DNA of 64,000 nt from DASQMT01 sp963827335 (GCA_963827335.1 CAWHAP010000018.1:310001-374000); one strand, 5' to 3'; positions 14,187-22,629 are shown, counted from the stretch's first letter. Program-made: numbers and translations. The notes: a model not told the origin generated them from the sequence alone.

Positions 14187-15614
14187 ATGGCGGACCCGCT
14201 CGAGCGCTATCGCCACAAGCGCGATCCCGGGGCGACCCCTGAGCCGCCCGGGGACCCCGTACCCGCTTCCGGCGCGTCGGATGCACCCCGTTTCGTGGTC
14301 CAGGAGCACCACGCGCGCGCCCTGCACTGGGACCTCCGGCTCGAGCACGACGGCGTCCTCGCCTCCTGGGCGGTGCCCCGAGGCATCCCGCCCGGCCCCG
14401 AGCGCAACCACCTCGCCGTGCGCACCGAGGACCACCCGCTCGAGTACCTCGAGTTCCACGGCGAGATCCCCGCCGGCCAGTACGGGGCCGGGACGATGAA
14501 GATCTGGGACGCCGGCACGTTCGAGCTGCACAAGTTCCGCGACGACGAGGTCATGGTCACGTTCCACGGCGAGCGCGTCCGCGGGCGCTACGTGCTGTTC
14601 CGCACGCGCGGTGACGACTGGATGATCCACCGCATGGACCCGCCGGACGATCCGGACCGGGAGCCCATGCCCGAGAAGCTCGAGCCGATGCTCGCGCGCA
14701 CCGGCGACCTGCCGCGCGACGAGGGCGACTGGGCGTACGAGATCAAGTGGGACGGCGTGCGGGCCATCGCCTTCGTGCAGGGCGGCCGGCTGAGGCTCCA
14801 GGCGCGCAGCGGCCGCGACATCACCCCCCGCTACCCGGAGCTGCGCCCGCTCGCGCAGGCGCTCGCCGGGCACGAGGTGATCCTCGACGGCGAGGTCGTC
14901 GCCTTCGACGGCGCCCGGCCCAGCTTCCAGAAGCTCCAGGGCCGCATGCACCTCGCGTCCGACCATGCGATCCGGCGGCTCGCCCAGCAGGACCCCGTGC
15001 ACTACATCGCGTTCGACCTGCTCTACCTCGACGGCCGCTCGCTGATGGCGCTGCGCTACGACGAGCGGCGCGACGCGCTCGCGGCGCTCGAGCTGCAGGG
15101 GCCGACGTGGCAGGCGCCCGCCCACCACGTGGGGGACGGCGCCGCGCTGCTGGCGGCGACGCGGGCGCAGCAGCTCGAGGGGGTGATCGCCAAGCGGCTG
15201 GACTGCCCCTACACCCCCGGCCGCCGCACGTCGGGCTGGGTGAAGGTCAAGAACATCGGCACCACGGACGTCGTGATCGGCGGCTGGCTCGCCGGCGAGG
15301 GCGGCCGCTCCGGCCGGCTCGGCGCGCTCGTGATCGGGATCCCCGACGAGGAGGGGGTGCTGCGGTACGCCGGCCGCGTGGGGACCGGCTTCACCGAGGC
15401 CGAGCTGATCCGCCTCGGCCGGCTGCTCGAGCCGCTGAGCACCGACACGAGCCCGTTCGCCGGCCGCCAGCCGCCGAAACCCACGCAGCTCGTGCGGCCC
15501 GAGCTCGTCGCGCGCGTCGACTTCACCGAGCGCACGACCGCCGGCACGCTGCGCCAGCCCTCCTACAAGGGGCTGCGCGACGACGTGGCGCCCGAAGATG
15601 TGCGCTTCGGGTAG
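14187..15614 (+). CDS. ligD: LigD, ATP-dependent DNA ligase with 3'-phosphoesterase domain
   Basis: 475 residues. Residues 35-155 form the LigD phosphoesterase domain (FVVQEHHARALHWDLRLEHD with the metal-binding His/Asp/Arg set; GQYGAGTMKIWD). Residues 165-475 are the ATP-dependent ligase: the adenylated Lys187 in EIKWDGVRAIAF, the DGEVVAFD motif, LEGVIAKRLD and WVKVKN, then an OB domain. This is the nick-sealing and end-cleaning half of bacterial non-homologous end joining. The polymerase domain found fused in mycobacterial LigD is absent here and is encoded at 22630-23538; Ku is at 18025-18879. The aldo/keto reductase gene follows by 9 bp. Confidence 0.93.
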   Translation: MADPLERYRHKRDPGATPEPPGDPVPASGASDAPRFVVQEHHARALHWDLRLEHDGVLASWAVPRGIPPGPERNHLAVRTEDHPLEYLEFHGEIPAGQYGAGTMKIWDAGTFELHKFRDDEVMVTFHGERVRGRYVLFRTRGDDWMIHRMDPPDDPDREPMPEKLEPMLARTGDLPRDEGDWAYEIKWDGVRAIAFVQGGRLRLQARSGRDITPRYPELRPLAQALAGHEVILDGEVVAFDGARPSFQKLQGRMHLASDHAIRRLAQQDPVHYIAFDLLYLDGRSLMALRYDERRDALAALELQGPTWQAPAHHVGDGAALLAATRAQQLEGVIAKRLDCPYTPGRRTSGWVKVKNIGTTDVVIGGWLAGEGGRSGRLGALVIGIPDEEGVLRYAGRVGTGFTEAELIRLGRLLEPLSTDTSPFAGRQPPKPTQLVRPELVARVDFTERTTAGTLRQPSYKGLRDDVAPEDVRFG

Positions 15615-15623
15615 CCCTGGCAC

Positions 15624-16484
15624 ATGACCCAGACCCGAACCCTCGGCGACGCCGAGGTCTTCCCCATCGGCCTCGGCGGCATGCCGCTGTCCGTCAGCGG
15701 CCGCCCGGACGAGGACCGCGCCATCCGGACGATCCACGCCGCGCTCGGCGCCGGCGTGAACCTGATCGACACCGCCGACGCCTACTGCCTCGGCGAGGCG
15801 GACTTCGGCCACAACGAGCGGCTGATCGCCAAGGCGCTCAAGGGCCGGCGCGACGGCGTCCTGATCGCCACGAAGGGCGGCCACACCCGGGAGGGCGGCG
15901 CCTGGAACCTCAACGGCCGCCCCGAGTACCTGCGCCGCGCATGCGAGGCGTCGCTGCAGGCGCTCGAGACCGACCGCATCGACCTCTACCAGTTCCACCG
16001 CCCGGACCCCGACGTGCCCTACGCGGAGTCGGTCGGCGCGCTCAAGGAGCTCCTCGACGAGGGCAAGATCCGCTGGGCCGGGATCTCCAACGCCGACACC
16101 GCCCAGATCGAGGAGGCGCGCGGGATCGTCGAGCTCACGAGCGTCCAGAACCAGCTCGCGCTCGACTTCACCTCCCCGATCGGGAACGGCGAGGTGGCGC
16201 TGACGGCGCAGCACGGGCTCGCCTTCCTGCCGTGGTCGCCGCTCGGCGGCATCGGCAACGCGGACGGGACGTCCGAGGTCTCGCCGGTGGCCGACGCCGC
16301 CGAGGCGCACGGCGTGTCGCCCCAGCAGGTCGTGCTGGCCTGGCTGCTCGCGCTGAGCCCGACGGTGATCCCGATCCCCGGTTCGTCGCGGCCGGAGACG
16401 ATCGCCGACTCGGCGCGCGCCGCCGAGCTGACGCTGTCGCCCGAGGAGATCGACGCGGTGACCGACGCGGTGGGCGCCGGCTGA
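15624..16484 (+). CDS. aldo/keto reductase
   Basis: 286 residues, complete TIM-barrel family member: the start FPIGLGGMPLSVSGRP, active-site Asp and Tyr in NLIDTADAYCLGE, Lys in LIATKGGH with the following His, the NADP-binding IPIPGSSRPETI near the C-terminus. Substrate cannot be set from sequence. It follows ligD by 9 bp on the same strand, so is probably co-transcribed, and its stop lies within the possible CTG start of the methyltransferase gene. Confidence 0.88.
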   Translation: MTQTRTLGDAEVFPIGLGGMPLSVSGRPDEDRAIRTIHAALGAGVNLIDTADAYCLGEADFGHNERLIAKALKGRRDGVLIATKGGHTREGGAWNLNGRPEYLRRACEASLQALETDRIDLYQFHRPDPDVPYAESVGALKELLDEGKIRWAGISNADTAQIEEARGIVELTSVQNQLALDFTSPIGNGEVALTAQHGLAFLPWSPLGGIGNADGTSEVSPVADAAEAHGVSPQQVVLAWLLALSPTVIPIPGSSRPETIADSARAAELTLSPEEIDAVTDAVGAG

Positions 16485-17200
16485 GCCCGCCGTTCGAGCT
16501 CGTCTTCCCGCCGCAGCCCGCGCGCGACGCCGGCGGCGAGCTGGTCGAGGTCCGTCACGCGGGCGGCCGCGTGGAGCGCCTGCGGATCCACGAGTACGCC
16601 CGCGTCTACGCCGTGCCCGGCCTGTACGAGGAGATCGTCATGCGGCGGCTCGGCTGCCGCACGCCGGCGCGGCTGGCGGGGCTGCTCGCGCAGGCCGCGG
16701 GCGAGCTGGGCCTCGACCCGGGGGCGGTGCGCGTGCTCGACGCGGGGGCGGGCAACGGCGTGTCCGGCGAGGCGCTCGCGGCGGCGGGACTCGACCCCGT
16801 CGTCGGGCTCGACCTGCTCCCGGAGGCGCGCGCCGCGGCGCTCCGGGACCGGCCCGGCCTCTACGGCGCATACCTCGCCGCCGACCTGACGGCGCTCGCA
16901 CCGGACGAGGTGGATGCCGTGCGGGCGGCGCGGCCCAACGCCATGGCCTGCGTCGGCTCGGTGGGCGGCGGGCACCTCCCGCCGGAGGCCGTCGCGGCCG
17001 GGCTCGCGCTGCTCGAGCCGCCCCGCCTGCTGGCCTACGCCTTCGACGTCGCCTTCGGCGCGGACCCGCTCGCGCCGCTCCTGGACGGCGCCCGCGAGCT
17101 GCGCCGCGGCCGCGCGCTGCACCGGCGCACGGTCACCGGCGGCGAGCGGATCTGGGAGGCCGCGGTCGTGCTGCCAGCGCCGCCTCGATCGCCTCGGTGA
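16481..17200 (+). CDS. class I SAM-dependent methyltransferase-like protein
   Basis: About 239 residues. The glycine-rich motif I reads VRVLDAGAGNGVSGEAL, followed by GLDLLPEARAAALRDRP (motif II) and the acidic YLAADLTAL. Substrate unknown. In this frame no ATG, GTG or TTG occurs between the preceding stop region and GTG 16571; a CTG at 16481-16483 overlaps the reductase stop (CTGA). The 30 residues between them look like coding sequence (PPFELVFPPQP), so I place the start at the CTG, with GTG 16571 as the alternative. The 3' end overlaps the convergent MarR-type gene by 68 bp. Confidence 0.65.
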   Translation: MSPPFELVFPPQPARDAGGELVEVRHAGGRVERLRIHEYARVYAVPGLYEEIVMRRLGCRTPARLAGLLAQAAGELGLDPGAVRVLDAGAGNGVSGEALAAAGLDPVVGLDLLPEARAAALRDRPGLYGAYLAADLTALAPDEVDAVRAARPNAMACVGSVGGGHLPPEAVAAGLALLEPPRLLAYAFDVAFGADPLAPLLDGARELRRGRALHRRTVTGGERIWEAAVVLPAPPRSPR

Positions 17201-17558
17201 CCGCGGTCACGTCGCGCTCGGGCACCGTGCCGGCGATCCGCGCCGCGACGGCGGCGCACGCGGCCTCGACGCGGACCGCGGCAGCGCGGCCCTCCCGCGT
17301 CGGCTCGATCAGCGTCGAGCGGCGGTCGCGCGGGTTCGGCCGCCGCGCCACGAGCCCGCGCGCCTCGAGCCGGTCGAGCACGCCGGTGAGCGTCGACGGC
17401 CGCTGCGCCGTCGCCGCGGCGAGCTCGGTGGCCGTGCGCGGGCCGTCCGCGAGCGCCGCGAGCGCGTTGACCTCGGCCGCGGGCAGCCCGAGCCCGGCCA
17501 GCTCGGCGTCGAGCGCCGCCAGCAGCCGGTGCGTCGCCCGCTGCCAGCCGGCGATCAC
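17133..17558 (-). CDS. MarR-family transcriptional regulator
   Basis: 141 residues from GTG 17558, overlapping the stop of the upstream SRPBCC gene (GTGA). Winged-helix core: LPAAEVNALAALADGPRTATELAAATAQRPSTLTGVLDRLEARGLV with the wing RRPNPRDRRSTLI, the standard MarR pattern with the Asp-Arg-Arg. It probably represses its own operon through the paired palindromes at 17935-17961. Confidence 0.88.
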   Translation of the reverse strand: MIAGWQRATHRLLAALDAELAGLGLPAAEVNALAALADGPRTATELAAATAQRPSTLTGVLDRLEARGLVARRPNPRDRRSTLIEPTREGRAAAVRVEAACAAVAARIAGTVPERDVTAVTEAIEAALAARPRPPRSARRR

Positions 17559-17935
17559 GCCGCCGCCGCGATGCGGCGCTCCCAGTCGCGCATCATCGCC
17601 GGGAAGCCCGCCTCGAAGTCGCCGAGCGCGGCGGCGGGGGAGAGCGCCGTGAGGTCGTACGCGACATGGGCACGGGTGCCGCCCTGCTCGGGCTCGAGGC
17701 GCACGGACACGGTCCCGGCCTGCACGCCGGGCGTGACGCGGGCGTAGTGCAGCGCGCCGAGCGCGAGCCACACCGTCGCACCGTCGTGCGTCGTGAACAC
17801 CGGACCGTCCGGGCCGCCCGGGTACGCCGGATCCCAGCCCGGCGCCCAGGCGCGCTCGCCCTCGGGCGTGAAGAGGGCGGCCGCCCGGTCGGGCGGCAGC
17901 GCGACGTGGAAGGAGCCCTCGCAGACCGTTCTCAT
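17555..17935 (-). CDS. SRPBCC (START-like) domain protein
   Basis: 126 residues forming one helix-grip domain: FHVALPPDRAAALFTPEGERAWAPGW opens the fold, and FPAMMRDWERRIAAAA is the long C-terminal helix. Members bind hydrophobic ligands, cyclise polyketides or, in the AHSA1 branch, act with regulators. First gene of a two-gene operon with the MarR-type regulator. Confidence 0.82.
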   Translation of the reverse strand: MRTVCEGSFHVALPPDRAAALFTPEGERAWAPGWDPAYPGGPDGPVFTTHDGATVWLALGALHYARVTPGVQAGTVSVRLEPEQGGTRAHVAYDLTALSPAAALGDFEAGFPAMMRDWERRIAAAA

Positions 17936-17961
17936 ACGGATCCGGATAATACGGACCCGTA
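17935..17961. promoter_or_regulatory. paired palindromes, likely MarR operator
   Basis: Two 12-bp near-palindromes 15 bp apart: TACGGATCCGGA (17935-17946) and TACGGACCCGTA (17950-17961, arms perfect). They overlap the ATG of the SRPBCC-MarR operon, a usual place for autorepression. A further short hairpin (TCACC-N4-GGTGA, 17975-17988) lies toward ku. Confidence 0.45.
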
Positions 17962-18024
17962 GCAGATACGCAACTCACCATGCGGTGATTGCGGGACTTC
18001 CGGCCGTTTCGCCACAATGGGGGC

Positions 18025-18879
18025 ATGCCACGGTCGATCTGGAGCGGCGCCATCTCCTTCGGGCTCGTCAACGTGCCCGTGAAGCTCTACTCGTCGGTGA
18101 GCCGCAAGACCGTGCGCTTCCACCAGCTCAACGGCAAGACCGGCCACCGCATCGCGCAGAAGCGCGTCGATTCCGACACCGGCGACGAGATCGCCTACGA
18201 GGACATCGTCAAGGGCTACGAGCTGACGAAGGACCGCTACGTCGTGATCACGCCCGACGAGCTGGAGTCGCTCGACCCGGAGAAGACGCGCTCGATCGAC
18301 ATCGAGGACTTCGTCGACCTGCAGGACATCGACCCGGTCTACTACGACCACCCCTACTACCTCGTCCCGGACAAGGGCGCGTCGAAGGCCTACGGTCTGC
18401 TGCTGCACGCGATGGAGGAGGCGGACAAGGTCGCCATCGCCCGCGTCGTGATCCGGTCCAAGGAGCAGCTCGTGGCCATCCGCCCCGCGTTCGGCCGCGC
18501 GCTGATGATGGAGACGATGGTCTTCGCCGACGAGGTCGTCTCCCCGGAGGACATCGACGATCTCCCCGAGGCCGACGACCTCAAGATCTCCGACCGCGAG
18601 CTGAAGATGGCGCAGCAGCTGATCGACTCGCTCTCGTCCGAGTTCGCGCCGGAGAAGTACAAGGACGAGTACCGCGAGAAGGTGCTCGAGCTGATCGAGC
18701 GCAAGGCCGCCGGCGAGGAGATCGCGGTCCAGCCCGAGGCCCCGCAGCCCAAGAAGGTGCCCGACCTCATGGCCGCGCTCGAGGCGAGCCTCGCGGCGGT
18801 CAAGGGGGACGACGGCAAGGCCGAGAAGAAGCCGTCCTCCGCGAAGGGGCGGTCGTCGGGCAAGAAGGCCGCCGCGTAG
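18025..18879 (+). CDS. ku: Ku, DNA end-binding protein of non-homologous end joining
   Basis: 284 residues from ATG 18025. The start MPRSIWSGAISFGLVNVPVKLYS and the beta-barrel core residues (GDEIAYEDIVKGYELTKDRYV, DIDPVYYDHPYYLVPD, LVAIRP) are diagnostic of bacterial Ku. The C-terminus is a Lys/Ala/Ser-rich tail, as in Ku proteins that contact DNA and LigD. It homodimerises, encircles double-strand ends and recruits LigD. It is transcribed alone from the intergenic region shared with the MarR operon. Confidence 0.96.
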   Translation: MPRSIWSGAISFGLVNVPVKLYSSVSRKTVRFHQLNGKTGHRIAQKRVDSDTGDEIAYEDIVKGYELTKDRYVVITPDELESLDPEKTRSIDIEDFVDLQDIDPVYYDHPYYLVPDKGASKAYGLLLHAMEEADKVAIARVVIRSKEQLVAIRPAFGRALMMETMVFADEVVSPEDIDDLPEADDLKISDRELKMAQQLIDSLSSEFAPEKYKDEYREKVLELIERKAAGEEIAVQPEAPQPKKVPDLMAALEASLAAVKGDDGKAEKKPSSAKGRSSGKKAAA

Positions 18880-18892
18880 CGGGGGGCGCGGC

Positions 18893-19276
18893 TCAGGTGG
18901 CGTCGCGGTCCAGCTCGAACCAGACCCGGGTCTCGGCGCTGCGCTCGACGCCCCAGCGGTCCGAGAGCTCGCGCACGAGGTAGAGCCCCCAGCCGGAGGG
19001 CCGCATCGGGTCGGGCTCGGGCTCGCTCACCTCGAAGCCGCGGCCCGGGTCGCAGACCTCGATCCGCAGCGCGCGCTCGGCGGTGACGAGCACGAGGAGG
19101 ATCACGTCGTCGTCGCCGAGGCCCGCATGGCGGATGGCGTTCGTGACCAGCTCGGAGACGAGCAGCCGCGCATCCTCGAGCCGGCGCGGCGAGAGGTGGT
19201 CGGCCACCTCGCCGAGCGCCCGCCGCGCCTCGGCGGCGGAGTCGGGGTCCCGCGAGAGCTCGACCTCGAGCCTCAT
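18893..19276 (-). CDS. RsbW-like ATP-binding regulator (HATPase_c)
   Basis: 127 residues from ATG 19276, coupled to the STAS gene (ATGA). N box LLVSELVTNAIRHAGLGDDD, G1 VCDPGRGFE and G2 PSGWGLYLVRELSDRWG. The sequence follows the shorter actinobacterial ATPase group found beside STAS proteins and PP2C phosphatases; kinase activity is likely but not shown. It converges on ku with 13 bp between stops. Confidence 0.87.
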   Translation of the reverse strand: MRLEVELSRDPDSAAEARRALGEVADHLSPRRLEDARLLVSELVTNAIRHAGLGDDDVILLVLVTAERALRIEVCDPGRGFEVSEPEPDPMRPSGWGLYLVRELSDRWGVERSAETRVWFELDRDAT

Positions 19277-19602
19277 GGTCCCGGCGCCTGCTCCCCGGGC
19301 GGGGCGACGAAGACCAGCCGCTCGCGCATGCGGGTGATGTCGAACACGCGCATCACCTCCTCCGGCCCCTCGACCAGCGCGAACGAGCGGCCCGCGGCCT
19401 CCGCGCGCTGGGCGGCCATGGCGATCGAGCGCAGCCCGCTCGAGTCCATGAACACGAGGCCGCGCAGGTCGAGCACGACGGGGCCCTCCGCGCGGCCCAG
19501 CTCCTGCTCGAGCGCGGACGCGCCGGCGAGGTCGAGCTCGCCTGCGACCGCGACGACGGTGGCCGGTCCCTGGGTGGACGTCTCGATCGTGAGCGGAGGC
19601 AC
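19273..19602 (-). CDS. STAS-domain anti-sigma factor antagonist
   Basis: 109 residues from a GTG. ATVVAVAGELDLAGASALEQEL opens the STAS fold; phosphoacceptor loop FMDSSGLRSI (Ser54/Ser55). Third STAS/ATPase pair of the window. Divergent from topoisomerase IB, only 44 bp apart. Confidence 0.9.
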   Translation of the reverse strand: MPPLTIETSTQGPATVVAVAGELDLAGASALEQELGRAEGPVVLDLRGLVFMDSSGLRSIAMAAQRAEAAGRSFALVEGPEEVMRVFDITRMRERLVFVAPPGEQAPGP

Positions 19603-19646
19603 GCCTGCGGAAGCCTAAAGCCAGGCGCCAGGGGAAGAACGCAGTC

Positions 19647-20711
19647 ATGCCGCCCCGCCTCCGCCGCGCCGACTGCTCCGGGCCCGGGATCCGCCGCCGG
19701 CGGCGCGGCCGCGGCTTCAGCTACGAGGACGACACCGGCCGCAAGGTCGACGAGCCGGAGGTCCTCACCCGGATCGCCGAGCTGGCGATCCCGCCCGCCT
19801 GGGCGGACGTGTGGATCTGCCCGTATCCCAACGGGCATCTGCAGGCGACGGGCACCGACGCCGCCGGGCGCAAGCAGTACCGCTACCACGATGCCTGGCG
19901 TACGCGCCGCGACCACGAGAAGTTCGCGGAGATGGAGCGCTTCGCCCACGCGCTGCCGAAGCTGCGCCGGCGGGTGGAGCGCGATCTCGGCGCATGCTCC
20001 GCGCTCGACCGCTCGTGCGTGCTCGCCGCCGCGATGCGCCTGCTGGAGCGGGGCTTCTTCCGGATCGGCTCGGAGGAGTACGCGGCCGAGAACGACTCCT
20101 ACGGCCTCGCGACGCTGCGCAAGGAGCACGTCGTGGTCGAGCCGGACGGCCTGATGGTGTTCGACTTCCCGGCCAAGAGCGGCCAGCGGCGCCGGCAGGG
20201 CGTCGAGGACGAACGGGTCAGCGCGATCATCGCCGCGCTCAAGCGGCGGCGCGGCGGCGGCGAGGAGCTGCTCGCCTACAAGGCCGGCCGGCAGTGGCGC
20301 GACCTGCGCTCGGAGGACATCAACGACTACGTCAAGGCGGCGACCGGCGGCGACTTCTCCGCCAAGGACTTCCGCACGTGGAACGCGACCGCGCTCGCCG
20401 CGGTCGCGCTGGCGGTCTCCTACGAGGCGACGGCGACGAAGACCGCCCGCAAGCGCGCCGTGCGGCGCGCGATCGAGGAGGTGTCACGCTACCTCGGCAA
20501 CACGCCCGCCGTCTGCCGCGCGTCCTACATCGACCCGCGCGTGTTCGACGCCTATGCGGCCGGCCTGACCATCCGGCCGGCGCTCGAGCGGGTCGCCGCC
20601 AGGGTCCGGCCGGGCGAGCTGCCGATCCACCAGCCGGCCCTGGAGGCGGCGGTGCTCGACCTCATCGCGGAGCGGATCGACTCGGCTGCCGTGGAGCGGG
20701 CCGCCGCCTGA
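19647..20711 (+). CDS. DNA topoisomerase IB (poxvirus/eukaryotic type)
   Basis: 354 residues. N-terminal domain with the GFSYEDDTGRKVDEPEVLTRI and IPPAWADVWICP signatures, then the catalytic domain with LRKEHVVVEPDG, SAKDFRTWNATALAA and the active-site Tyr294 in NTPAVCRASYIDPRVFDAY. These enzymes relax supercoils by a transient 3'-phosphotyrosine link. They are patchily distributed in bacteria and probably acquired. The 3' end overlaps the convergent antiporter gene by 50 bp. Confidence 0.93.
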   Translation: MPPRLRRADCSGPGIRRRRRGRGFSYEDDTGRKVDEPEVLTRIAELAIPPAWADVWICPYPNGHLQATGTDAAGRKQYRYHDAWRTRRDHEKFAEMERFAHALPKLRRRVERDLGACSALDRSCVLAAAMRLLERGFFRIGSEEYAAENDSYGLATLRKEHVVVEPDGLMVFDFPAKSGQRRRQGVEDERVSAIIAALKRRRGGGEELLAYKAGRQWRDLRSEDINDYVKAATGGDFSAKDFRTWNATALAAVALAVSYEATATKTARKRAVRRAIEEVSRYLGNTPAVCRASYIDPRVFDAYAAGLTIRPALERVAARVRPGELPIHQPALEAAVLDLIAERIDSAAVERAAA

Positions 20712-21966
20712 GCAGCAGGCGGCGCAGCGACGGGCCGGCCGTCAGGCCGTGCACGACGATCGACACGAGCACGGCGGCGATGCAGGTCCAGACGACGACC
20801 TCCTGCTCGGCGGCGTCCAGCGCACCGGCGGCGACGATCGCCGCGAGGTAGTAGAGCGTGCCGACCCCGCGCACGCCGAACCACGCGACGAACGCCTTCT
20901 CCTCCGCGTGGTCCATCTTGGACCCGACGAGCGACAGGAGCGTCGCGAGCGGCCGGACGGCGACCAGGAGCAGCACGGCGACGAGCCAGCCCTCCCAGCC
21001 GATCACGCCGAGCCCCGTGGCGGTGAGCATCGAGCCGAGCAGCAGGATCACCGAGAGCTCCAGCAGCTTCTCCATCCGCTCGGCCCCCTCGTGGACCGAC
21101 TTGTTCAGCTCGTGGTCGCGCTCGTAGCGGCGGAAGGCGAGCCCGCCGGCGAAGACGGCGAGGAAGCCGTAGCCGCCCGCGAGCTCCGCGAGCCCGTAGA
21201 TCACGAGCGCGGTCGCGATGGCGTGGAACCCGTCGAACGTGGCCACGAGCATGCCGTGGCTGTGCAGGCGCTTCACGCTCCAGGCGGCGAGCAGGCCGAC
21301 GCCGGCCCCGATCGCGATCCCGATCCCGACGGCCCAGACCAGGTCGGCGGCGAGCCACCGCCAGGCCCAGTCGCCGCCGCCCTCCTCGGCCACGAAGATG
21401 CCGAGCAGGACGAACGGGGCGGCCAGCCCGTCGTTGAGCCCGGCCTCGGCGGTGAGGGCGAAGTTCGGCTCGTGCTCGTCCTCGTCGCCCGGCGGCCCGA
21501 CGCCGATGTCGCCGGCCAGCACCGGGTCGGTCGGCGCGAGCGCCGCGCCGAGCAGGAGCGCGCCGGCGGCCGACAGGCCCAGCAGCCCGGCGCCGAGCAG
21601 CGCCACCGCGCCGATCGTCACCGGCATCGCGAGCAGCAGGAGCCGCGCCGTGCTGCTCCAGTCGCGGAACGTCAGGGGGCGGTCGAGCTTGAGCCCGGCG
21701 GAGAAGAGCGCCATCACGAGCGCCGCCTCCGCGAGGTGCTCGACCAGCTCGGCGTCGTCGATCGGGTCGATCCAGCCGATCTCGAGCCAGGTGATGACGA
21801 GCGCCGCGCCGGCGCCGAGGCCGAGGTAGATCAGCGACGCCGAGAAGGCGCGCTCACGCTGGTGCGACAGCGCGCCGACGGCCGCGAAGACCGCGATCCC
21901 GACGAACAGGACTCCGAGGTCGAAGGTGTCGAGGAAGTCCCAGCCGGGCTTGAGCGCGAACGTCAA
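20662..21966 (-). CDS. cation:proton antiporter (CPA1/NhaP-type)
   Basis: 434 residues from a TTG that overlaps the stop of the Pro-rich gene (TTGA). About twelve membrane helices; the acidic transport centre is in LLLGAALAPTDPVLAGDIG and TAEAGLNDGLAAPFVLLGIF, where the Asn-Asp pair is typical of electroneutral Na+/H+ exchangers. The C-terminal end is a short basic tail with no regulatory domain. Translation coupling to the Pro-rich gene places it behind a stress promoter, so it is likely induced by osmotic or pH stress. Confidence 0.9.
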   Translation of the reverse strand: MTFALKPGWDFLDTFDLGVLFVGIAVFAAVGALSHQRERAFSASLIYLGLGAGAALVITWLEIGWIDPIDDAELVEHLAEAALVMALFSAGLKLDRPLTFRDWSSTARLLLLAMPVTIGAVALLGAGLLGLSAAGALLLGAALAPTDPVLAGDIGVGPPGDEDEHEPNFALTAEAGLNDGLAAPFVLLGIFVAEEGGGDWAWRWLAADLVWAVGIGIAIGAGVGLLAAWSVKRLHSHGMLVATFDGFHAIATALVIYGLAELAGGYGFLAVFAGGLAFRRYERDHELNKSVHEGAERMEKLLELSVILLLGSMLTATGLGVIGWEGWLVAVLLLVAVRPLATLLSLVGSKMDHAEEKAFVAWFGVRGVGTLYYLAAIVAAGALDAAEQEVVVWTCIAAVLVSIVVHGLTAGPSLRRLLLRRRPAPRQPSRSAPR

Positions 21967-22175
21967 TCCGTCTCGGGCCCACCCGGGTCCGGACTCGGCA
22001 CCTCAGGGCCGTCCGGCTCCGGCGGGAGCGGATCGTCGGGCGTCGGCGCGTCCGGGCCGTCGGGCAGGTCCGGCGCCTCGGGGCCGGGCACCGGATCGGC
22101 CGGCACCGTCGGGATCTCCGGGACGATCGGCCCGGTCGGGTCCGACGGATTCGGGATCTCGAGCGTGGCAGGCAT
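21963..22175 (-). CDS. proline/aspartate-rich small protein
   Basis: 70 residues, over a third proline, with many acidic residues (DPVPGPEAPDLPDGPDAP) and no aromatic residues; presumably disordered. It starts 10 nt after a GTTC-N15-GGGTA promoter and its stop overlaps the antiporter start, so it is the first gene of that operon. Similar in kind to the 43-residue peptide at 3231-3362. Function unknown. Confidence 0.5.
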   Translation of the reverse strand: MPATLEIPNPSDPTGPIVPEIPTVPADPVPGPEAPDLPDGPDAPTPDDPLPPEPDGPEVPSPDPGGPETD

Positions 22176-22185
22176 GCCTCCGGGC

Positions 22186-22209
22186 TACCCGTGGGTATGC
22201 CCGCCGAAC
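22186..22209 (-). promoter_or_regulatory. SigB/SigF-type promoter (GTTC-N15-GGGTA)
   Basis: Minus strand GTTC (22209-22206), 15 bases, GGGTA (22190-22186), 10 nt to ATG 22175. Spacing and the distance to the start codon equal those at 3924. Confidence 0.6.
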
Positions 22210-22210
22210 C

Positions 22211-22615
22211 ATGGACCCCTACACGGACGGCTTCGCCGAGCTGACCCTGGAGACCGCCGACCTCGGGCGGCTCGTGACGTTCTACGCCGACGTGCTCGGA
22301 CTCGAGGTCCTGTCGCGCGAGGACGACCGCGTCTGGCTCGCGGCGGGCGAGCACGCGCGGCTCGGGCTGTGGTCCCCGGGCGAGAAGGAGTACGGCGACC
22401 GCGGCGGCCGGCACGTCCACTTCGCCTTCTCGGCGGCGCCCGGCCGGCTGGACGCGCTCGCCGGCCGGCTGCGCGCCCACGGCGCCGGCGTGCGCGGCCC
22501 CGAGGAGCACGAGGGCGGCGACCGCTCGCTCTACGTCGAGGATCCCGAGGGCAACGTCGTCGAGGTGTGGGACTTCTTCGCCCGCGGCCGCCGGGTCGAG
22601 GGCCTGGGCGAGTAG
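22211..22615 (+). CDS. VOC (glyoxalase/bleomycin-resistance) family protein
   Basis: 134 residues, two beta-alpha-beta-beta-beta modules. AELTLETADLGRLVTFYADVLGLEVL is the classic first module; HVHFAFSA and SLYVEDPEGNVVEVWDF provide the metal-ligand His and Glu positions. Probable metal-dependent small-molecule enzyme; substrate unknown. It begins only 36 bp from the divergent Pro-rich gene and is followed by the LigD polymerase gene 14 bp on. Confidence 0.85.
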   Translation: MDPYTDGFAELTLETADLGRLVTFYADVLGLEVLSREDDRVWLAAGEHARLGLWSPGEKEYGDRGGRHVHFAFSAAPGRLDALAGRLRAHGAGVRGPEEHEGGDRSLYVEDPEGNVVEVWDFFARGRRVEGLGE

Positions 22616-22629
22616 GTACGGTCCCCGGC

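Noticed and set aside
15603..15615. GGGTAG near the end of ligD as a promoter for the reductase
   Set aside because: It encodes the last codon and stop of ligD, and there is no GTT(T/A/C) 15-16 bases upstream.
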